From DATHSN01 sp035464115 (GTDB lineage: Bacteria; Actinomycetota; Acidimicrobiia; Acidimicrobiales; SKKL01): a stretch of 6,316 bases of DNA. The DNA is taken from assembly GCA_035464115.1 (NCBI GenBank), contig DATHSN010000099.1, positions 1 to 6,316 on the forward strand. The letters run 5' to 3'. The first letter of the stretch is position 1. The number at the start of each line of letters is the position of its first letter. A program made the position numbers and the translations under genes. Of the stretch, positions 1 through 6,316 are shown piece by piece. The notes under the pieces are model-generated. The model had not been told where the DNA came from. It ran no database searches and saw nothing but the letters and a program-made list of their open reading frames with translations.

Positions 1-560
1 TGGTCGACGCATCGGCGCCGCCCGCCGGCGCCGAGCCCGCCGCCGAGCCGGCCGTGGACGACCACCCGGCCGAGCCCGCGGCGCCGACCGACCCGGGGCC
101 CGAGGCGGCGCTCGCCGCACCCGCCGAGCGCGCGCCCGACACGGTGTCGGCCCCGCCGCTCGCCCCTGCCGAGCGCGAGCCCGCCCCCCAGGCGGTGGCG
201 CCCAGTCGCCCGTCGCTCTTCGGGGATCCCGTCGCCGACACCGCGCCCCCCGCCGCGGGGCCGGTCGCCGAGCCGCCACCGGTCGCCGACCTCGATCTGC
301 GCACCGCCAACGGCGAGCCCGACGTGCTCGCGCCGTGGGACGAGCCCGCCCCCGAGTCGTGGCCCGATGCCGGACCGGCCACGCAGCCCACGCCGCTGGT
401 CGACATCGGCACGTCGTTCGGCGGGAGCCACCTCGACGAGCTGCGCCGCGCCGTCGCCGACGATCCCGACACCGAGGACTCCGACGCGGCCATGGCCGCC
501 TTCTTCGACCAGGACCTCGAGGGCGACGAGCGCGGCCGGCGCTTCGGCCGCCGCCGCTAG
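1..560 (+). CDS. C-terminal part of a Pro/Ala/Glu-rich protein, probably DivIVA/Wag31-like (5' end outside window)
   Basis: The reading frame is open from the window edge (first full codon at position 3) to a TAG at 558-560, giving 185 visible residues. The GTG at 54 is inside the frame and is not a convincing start, so the gene is cut by the window. Most of the visible part is low-complexity Pro/Ala/Glu/Asp sequence without a fold I can name. The last 50 or so residues look more constrained: a HLDELRRAV segment, an acidic stretch, then AMAAFFDQD and a basic end RRFGRRR. From recall, DivIVA-domain proteins of high-GC actinobacteria often have a long disordered linker and a short conserved C-terminus, and divIVA commonly lies beside ileS, the DksA-like gene and lspA. 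The identification therefore rests mainly on gene order; the diagnostic N-terminal DivIVA coiled coil is not in the window. Other disordered cell-envelope or division proteins remain possible. Confidence 0.5.
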   Translation, partial: VDASAPPAGAEPAAEPAVDDHPAEPAAPTDPGPEAALAAPAERAPDTVSAPPLAPAEREPAPQAVAPSRPSLFGDPVADTAPPAAGPVAEPPPVADLDLRTANGEPDVLAPWDEPAPESWPDAGPATQPTPLVDIGTSFGGSHLDELRRAVADDPDTEDSDAAMAAFFDQDLEGDERGRRFGRRR

Positions 561-576
561 CCCCCGACCCTTCGTT

Positions 577-627
577 CTGGCGAATCGTCGGTGCGCCAGG
601 CGCACCGACGATTCGCCGGTTCGCCAG
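577..627. repeat. Palindromic repeat, copy 1 (strong hairpin between converging genes)
   Basis: The left arm GGCGAATCGTCGGTGCGCC (579-597) and the right arm 599-617 are perfect reverse complements of 19 bp, separated by a single A at 598; one more C-G pair (577/619) forms across a T/G wobble. A second TTCGCC follows directly, so CTGGCGAA (577-584) can alternatively pair with TTCGCCAG (620-627). The element sits between the stop codons of two converging genes (560 and 646), where a bidirectional transcription terminator would be expected, although neither strand has a T-tract after the stem. The same sequence recurs twice at 6199-6316 (49-nt core differing at 6 positions from copy 2), so it is a repeat family member, not a one-off terminator. 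Confidence 0.85.
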
Positions 628-645
628 GACCGCGGTGGCCGCCGG

Positions 646-3822
<3,177 letters not shown>

Positions 3823-3861
3823 GGCGCGACGGGGCCTCGTGGGGGGACGATGAACCGTTCG

Positions 3862-3867
3862 AGCATA
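3862..3867 (-). promoter_or_regulatory. Possible -10 element for ileS
   Basis: Read on the minus strand this is TATGCT, matching the actinobacterial TANNNT -10 pattern and standing out in an otherwise GC-only stretch. Transcription would begin around 3855, giving a leader of roughly 30 nt before the ATG at 3822. I see no TTGACN-like -35 at the usual spacing, and -35 boxes are often weak in this group. Inference from pattern and position only. Confidence 0.4.
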
Positions 3868-3925
3868 CCGGTCGCCCCCACCGGCCCCGGGGGGCGGAGC
3901 GCGCCGGTGCCGGGCAGCCGGTCGG

Positions 3926-3939
3926 TTGACGGCTAGGCT
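3926..3939 (+). promoter_or_regulatory. Possible promoter for the DksA-like/lspA/rluD gene block
   Basis: TTGAC (3926-3930) is followed by TAGGCT (3934-3939). TAGGCT fits the TANNNT -10 pattern and would place the start of transcription near 3946, leaving a leader of about 58 nt before the ATG at 4004. The TTGAC is too close to act as a standard -35 for that hexamer (the normal gap is about 17 bp), so either the -35 is unrecognisable or the TTGAC is coincidental. This is the only AT-containing hexamer of this type in the gap on this strand that I could find. Confidence 0.35.
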
Positions 3940-3951
3940 CCGCCGACCACG

Positions 3952-3999
3952 CACCGGTCCCGGTGAGGCCAGCGCTGCGCCCACCGGGGCAGAGAGGGA
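3952..3999 (+). promoter_or_regulatory. Leader with alternative hairpins and ribosome binding site
   Basis: The leader contains CACCGG (3952-3957), CCGGTG (3960-3965) and CACCGG again (3982-3987). The middle segment can pair with either flank: a 5-bp stem with a GTCC tetraloop (3952-3965) or a 7-bp CCCGGTG/CACCGGG stem (3959-3965 with 3982-3988). The second ends just before the purine-rich ribosome site AGAGAGGGA (3991-3999), which lies 4 nt from the ATG at 4004 and supports that start. Whether the two foldings compete in the cell is not shown. Confidence 0.45.
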
Positions 4000-4003
4000 C
4001 ATC

Positions 4004-4612
4004 ATGGCGAGCTCGAAGAAGGCCCCCGCGAAGAAGGCGCCGGCCAAGAAGGCCCCCGCCGCCGCGTCGTCCGCCGCCACGGCGCCGGCCGAGACGGCCC
4101 CGGCGAAGAAGGCCCCCGCGAAGAAGGCCCCGGCCAAGAAGGCTCCGGCGGCCAAGGCGCCGGCGAAGAAGGCCCCGGCGAAGAAGGCTCCCGCGGCCAA
4201 GTCCCCGGCGAAGGCGGGGGCGGCCAGCTCCGACGACCACTTCGACGCCGCCTTCATCGAGCAGCAGCGCCAGGAGCTGCTCACCGAGCGGGCCCGCTAC
4301 ACCCACCAGGCCCAGTCGCTCAAGGACGAGGCCGACTCGCTCATGAACGATCGCGACCCCGGCGACGTGCAGTTCGACGAGGAGTCCGGCGAGGGCGACA
4401 CCCTGGCCGTCGAGCGCGAGCGCGACCTGGCGCTGAGCGCCCAGGCCAGCGCGGCGGTCGAGGAGATCGACAAGGCGTTGGCTCGCATCGATGCGGGCAC
4501 CTACGGCATGTGCGTGGTGTCGGGCCTCCCCATCCCCAAGGAGCGCCTCGAGGCGATCCCGTGGGCCGCCGAGCGCGTCGAGTACAAGGTGGGCGGGTTC
4601 GCCCGCCGGTGA
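4004..4612 (+). CDS. TraR/DksA-family protein with lysine-rich KKAPA tail and degenerate zinc finger
   Basis: DksA-family proteins bind the RNA polymerase secondary channel and tune transcription initiation. The 202-residue product has three parts. Residues 5-69 are thirteen pentads, eight of them exactly KKAPA, resembling bacterial histone-H1-like tails and likely to contact DNA or RNA. Residues 78-165 are charged and helical, suggesting the coiled-coil hairpin: FIEQQRQELLTERARY, then a tip DPGDVQFDEESGEGD, then ERERDLALSAQ to DKALARIDAG. The tip keeps the two Asp (118, 121) of the E. coli DxxDxA motif, but Gln replaces Ala. Residues 166-202 follow the zinc-finger layout (GTYGMCVVSGLPIPKERLEAIPWA), yet only Cys170 remains: the second ligand is Ser173, and the distal CxxC is replaced by RVEYK. 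The start at 4004 is backed by AGAGAGGGA; an upstream ATG at 3926 would cover the promoter region. It precedes lspA by 28 bp, a gene order I recall from other actinobacteria. Family assignment is firm; function is inferred, and it may act by charge-driven binding, not as classical DksA. Confidence 0.88.
   Translation: MASSKKAPAKKAPAKKAPAAASSAATAPAETAPAKKAPAKKAPAKKAPAAKAPAKKAPAKKAPAAKSPAKAGAASSDDHFDAAFIEQQRQELLTERARYTHQAQSLKDEADSLMNDRDPGDVQFDEESGEGDTLAVERERDLALSAQASAAVEEIDKALARIDAGTYGMCVVSGLPIPKERLEAIPWAAERVEYKVGGFARR
4016..4210 (+). repeat. 15-bp tandem repeats encoding KKAPA pentads
   Basis: Thirteen consecutive 15-bp units in unbroken register encode residues 5-69 of the DksA-like protein. 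Units 1-3, 7-9, 11 and 12 are exactly KKAPA; the others are AASSA, ATAPA, ETAPA, AKAPA and AKSPA. The DNA core is AAGAAGGC followed by C/G-rich wobble positions. Such arrays can expand or contract by slippage or recombination, so tail length may vary between strains. Confidence 0.9.
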
Positions 4613-4616
4613 CCGC

Positions 4617-4634
4617 CGGCCGCACGTGCGGCCG
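4617..4634. promoter_or_regulatory. 18-bp perfect palindrome between the DksA-like gene and lspA
   Basis: CGGCCGCACGTGCGGCCG is a perfect inverted repeat, centred on CACGTG. It begins 4 bp after the TGA of the upstream gene and ends 6 bp before the lspA ATG. As RNA it could form a 7-bp GC stem with an ACGU loop that sits where the lspA ribosome site should be; no Shine-Dalgarno sequence is visible there. It could be a translation-limiting hairpin, a partial terminator without a T-tract, or a dyad protein site. The palindrome itself is certain, its role is not. Confidence 0.6.
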
Positions 4635-4640
4635 CCACCC

Positions 4641-5216
4641 ATGACCCTCCCCCGACCCTCGCCCGGGCTGCGACCCCGCCGGCTCATGGGCGCCGTCGCG
4701 CTCGTGTGGCTGGTGCTCGACCAGATCACCAAGCACTGGGCGCTCAACGCCCTCGCCGACGACCGGATCATCGACGTCGTCGGCAGCCTCCGCTTCAACC
4801 TGGCGTTCAACACCGGCACCGCGTTCGGCTTCGGCGCCGGCCTCGGTCCGCTCGTCGCCATCGTGGCGGTGGTCATCGCCGGCGTGCTCATCAAGGTGGC
4901 CGGCGACGCGCCGAGCCGCGGTGCGGCGATGGCGCTCGGCTTGTTGCTCGGCGGCGCGGTCGGCAACCTCGTCGACCGGGTGTTCCGCGCCGGCGACGGG
5001 TTCCTCGGTGGCGCCGTGGTCGACTTCATCGACCTGCAGTGGTGGCCCATCTTCAACCTGGCCGACGTCGGCATCGTGGTCGGCGGCATCCTGCTCGTGA
5101 TCATCGGCTGGTTCGCCGAGGAGCCGCCGCCCGACGCCGACGAGCTGCCGGCCGACGAGCTGCCGGCCGACGAGCCGCGCCCCGACGAGCCGCGCCCCGA
5201 CGGTCCGCCCCGATGA
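4641..5216 (+). CDS. lspA: Lipoprotein signal peptidase (signal peptidase II)
   Basis: Inner-membrane aspartic protease that removes the signal peptide from diacylglyceryl-modified prolipoproteins. The 191-residue protein has four predicted membrane segments at about 16-36, 67-86, 93-112 and 137-157. Family boxes are intact: DQITK with Asp27, FNTGTAF near 56-62, GNLVDR with Asn109 and Asp112, VVDF with Asp128, and FNLAD with Asp142; the catalytic aspartate pair lies among these C-terminal Asp residues. The ATG at 4641 gives the expected N-terminus; the ATG at 4491 in the same frame lies inside the upstream gene and would add a basic, unrelated stretch. No clear ribosome site precedes it, so translation may be coupled to the gene 28 bp upstream. 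Residues 159-191 are an acidic Pro-rich tail with tandem pentads, beyond the usual end of the family and expected on the cytoplasmic side. The stop overlaps the next start as ATGA. Confidence 0.96.
   Translation: MTLPRPSPGLRPRRLMGAVALVWLVLDQITKHWALNALADDRIIDVVGSLRFNLAFNTGTAFGFGAGLGPLVAIVAVVIAGVLIKVAGDAPSRGAAMALGLLLGGAVGNLVDRVFRAGDGFLGGAVVDFIDLQWWPIFNLADVGIVVGGILLVIIGWFAEEPPPDADELPADELPADEPRPDEPRPDGPPR
5139..5198 (+). repeat. Four 15-bp tandem units encoding the acidic LspA tail
   Basis: GACGAGCTGCCGGCC occurs twice in tandem (5139-5153, 5154-5168), followed by GACGAGCCGCGCCCC twice (5169-5183, 5184-5198) and a decayed fifth unit (GACGGTCCGCCCC). Each unit encodes a pentad beginning Asp-Glu (DELPA, DELPA, DEPRP, DEPRP). 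The two exact duplications indicate recent repeat growth at the 3' end of lspA. Confidence 0.88.
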
Positions 5217-6175
5217 CCGGGCCCGAGGTCGTCGAGGTGCGCGAGGTGCTCCCCGCCGGCCTCGCCGGCGAGCGGCTCGACCGGGTCGTGGCCATGGTCA
5301 CCGGCCGCAGCCGGGCCGAGGTGGCCGCCCTGGTCGACGACGGCGTGGTCCGCATCGACGGGCGCCCGGTCACCAAGGCCTCGCTCCGTGTGCGCGAGGG
5401 CGCCGTGCTCGAGGTGGCGTTGCCCCCGCTGGCCGACGCCCCCACCGTGGCCGCCGAGGCCGACGTGGCGTTCCGGGTCGTGCACGCCGACGACCACGTC
5501 ATCGTGGTCGACAAGCCCGCGGGCGTGGTCGTGCACCCCGGGGCGGGCAACGCCCGGGGCACCCTCGTCGCCGGCCTGCTCGACCAGTTCCCCGAGATCG
5601 CGTCGGTCGGCGACCCCGAGCGGCCCGGCGTCGTCCACCGCATCGATCGGGGCACGTCGGGGCTGCTCCTCGTGGCCCGCTCCGCCGAGGGCTACACGTC
5701 GTTGGTCGACCAGCTGTCGTCGCGGTCGGTCGAGCGGGCCTACCGGGCCCTCGCGTGGGGGCGGTTCGCCTCGCCCCGGGGGCTCATCGACGCGGCCATC
5801 GGCCGGTCGGGCCGCGACCCCACCCGCATGGCCGTGTCGGCCAAGGGGCGCGAGGCCCGCACCCGCTACGAGGTCCTCGCCGGCTGGTCCGACCCGGCGG
5901 TGACGCTCGTCGAGTGCCGCCTCGACACGGGCCGCACCCACCAGATCCGGGTCCACCTCGCGGCCATCGGCCATCCGGTGGTGGGCGACACCCGCTACGG
6001 CGGGGCCCGCTCGACCCTGCCCCTCGGCCGGCCGTTCCTGCACGCGGCCGAGGTGGGGTTCACCCACCCCGTGAGCGGTGAGCACCTGGGGTTCGAGTCG
6101 CCGTTGCCCGCCGATCTGGTGGCCGTGCTCGACGGCCTGGGCGATCCCGACCCCACCGCCACCCGCCCCGACTGA
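5213..6175 (+). CDS. rluD: RluA/RluD-family 23S rRNA pseudouridine synthase
   Basis: Converts specific uridines of large-subunit rRNA to pseudouridine in the cytoplasm; E. coli RluD acts on helix 69. The 320-residue protein is the normal size for RluD. An N-terminal S4 RNA-binding domain spans about residues 16-72 (GERLDRVVAMVTGRSRAEVAALVDDG, then VRIDGRPV), followed by the catalytic domain: VVDKPAGVVVHPG (98-110), HRIDRGTSGLLL (142-153) with the catalytic Asp145, ARTRYEVL (215-222) and the RTHQIRVHLAAIGHPVVGD block (241-259). No catalytic residue appears to be missing. The ATG at 5213 overlaps the lspA stop (ATGA) and yields the expected N-terminus; there is no evident Shine-Dalgarno sequence, so translation is probably coupled to lspA. 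The position after lspA is common in bacteria. The target uridines cannot be read from sequence, so RluA or RluC-type specificity is possible; the symbol denotes the closest family. Confidence 0.93.
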   Translation: MTGPEVVEVREVLPAGLAGERLDRVVAMVTGRSRAEVAALVDDGVVRIDGRPVTKASLRVREGAVLEVALPPLADAPTVAAEADVAFRVVHADDHVIVVDKPAGVVVHPGAGNARGTLVAGLLDQFPEIASVGDPERPGVVHRIDRGTSGLLLVARSAEGYTSLVDQLSSRSVERAYRALAWGRFASPRGLIDAAIGRSGRDPTRMAVSAKGREARTRYEVLAGWSDPAVTLVECRLDTGRTHQIRVHLAAIGHPVVGDTRYGGARSTLPLGRPFLHAAEVGFTHPVSGEHLGFESPLPADLVAVLDGLGDPDPTATRPD

Positions 6176-6177
6176 TC

Positions 6178-6196
6178 CCGGGGGCCACCCCCCCGG
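6178..6196 (+). terminator. GC hairpin after the rluD-family stop codon
   Basis: CCGGGGG (6178-6184) pairs with CCCCCGG (6190-6196) around a CCACC loop, starting 2 bp after the TGA. There is no T-tract, so it would be a weak or unusual intrinsic terminator; it may act with the palindromic repeat that begins 3 bp later. Confidence 0.45.
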
Positions 6197-6198
6197 TA

Positions 6199-6249
6199 CT
6201 GGCGAATCGTGGGTGCGCGTGGCGCACCGTTGGTTCGCCGGTTCGCCGG
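6199..6249. repeat. Palindromic repeat, copy 2
   Basis: This 49-nt core (6199-6247) matches copy 1 except at core positions 13, 21, 22, 32, 33 and 35. It still folds: GGTGCGC/GCGCACC (6212-6218 with 6222-6228) around GTG, then a short mismatched zone, then GGCGAA/TTCGCC (6201-6206 with 6234-6239) as the outer stem. A second TTCGCC follows here too. The changes sit in the loop and on the inner right arm, while both ends are unchanged from copy 1. Confidence 0.85.
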
Positions 6250-6269
6250 GTGGGGGGCCCGCGCCGGTA

Positions 6270-6316
6270 CTGGCGAATCGTGGGTGCGCGTGGCGCACCG
6301 CGGGTTCGCCGGTTCG
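6270..6316. repeat. Palindromic repeat, copy 3 (cut by window end)
   Basis: The visible 47 nt differ from copy 2 at only two positions (core 32 and 33). The unit lies in the same orientation with a 71-bp period and a 22-bp G/C spacer (6248-6269). The preceding GGTA is shared as well (6195 and 6266), so the duplicated block is slightly larger than the palindrome. More copies may lie beyond the window. Confidence 0.85.

Noticed and set aside
577..627. Insertion sequence with 8-bp terminal inverted repeats
   Set aside because: CTGGCGAA and TTCGCCAG do bracket the element, but I see no target-site duplication next to it, and it is far too short to carry a transposase.
3823..4003. T-box riboswitch upstream of ileS
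   Set aside because: Some actinobacterial ileS genes have one, but the minus-strand leader here lacks a recognisable T-box consensus, and a likely -10 element only about 40 nt from the ATG leaves no room for it.
3823..4284. N-terminal extension of IleRS to an ATG at 4284
   Set aside because: The extra 154 residues are the antisense of the KKAPA repeat region and the promoter gap, with a repetitive Ala/Gly/Phe composition; the family N-terminus fits the ATG at 3822.
4508..4597. Frameshift or sequencing error causing the missing zinc ligands
   Set aside because: The frame stays open with family-like wording through the region and ends at a sensible stop close to lspA; the replacements are clean substitutions and do not look like a frame change.
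6199..6316. CRISPR-like array
   Set aside because: Only two tandem units are visible, the repeat is a 49-nt palindrome, the single spacer is a 22-bp G/C run, and a third copy lies alone 5.6 kb away. No cas genes are present.

Overview
This window looks like chromosomal housekeeping DNA from a very GC-rich actinobacterium. The base composition, the strong G/C preference at third codon positions, a eukaryote-like (type 2) isoleucyl-tRNA synthetase and the gene order (DivIVA-like tail, ileS, TraR/DksA-like, lspA, rluD-family) are all actinobacterial. The wording of several proteins suggests the class Acidimicrobiia or a relative, but this rests on recall and gene order, not on a search.

Layout from left to right. 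(1) Positions 1-560, plus strand: the 3' end of a Pro/Ala/Glu-rich protein, probably the C-terminal tail of a DivIVA/Wag31-type polar growth protein. (2) 561-645: a short gap between two converging genes, holding a long near-perfect palindrome (577-627). (3) 646-3822, minus strand: complete ileS. (4) 3823-4003: a divergent promoter region with -10-like hexamers on both strands and alternative hairpins ahead of a good ribosome binding site. (5) 4004-4612, plus strand: a TraR/DksA-like protein with a lysine-rich KKAPA-repeat tail and a broken zinc finger. (6) An 18-bp perfect palindrome in the 28-bp gap before the next gene. (7) 4641-5216: lspA, prolipoprotein signal peptidase, with an acidic repeated C-terminal tail. 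(8) 5213-6175: an RluA/RluD-family 23S rRNA pseudouridine synthase whose start codon overlaps the lspA stop (ATGA). (9) 6176-6316: a GC hairpin directly after the stop, then two tandem copies of the same palindrome seen at 577-627.

The three plus-strand genes 4004-6175 form a tight, probably co-transcribed block: transcription control (DksA-like), lipoprotein maturation (LspA) and ribosome modification (RluD). ileS reads the other way from the same intergenic region. None of the genes is exotic. The least explained elements are the palindromic repeat family at the two gene-block ends, the DksA-like protein that keeps one of four zinc ligands and carries a histone-H1-like tail, and the short palindromes between genes. 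I see no RNA genes, CRISPR array, transposase or phage genes.
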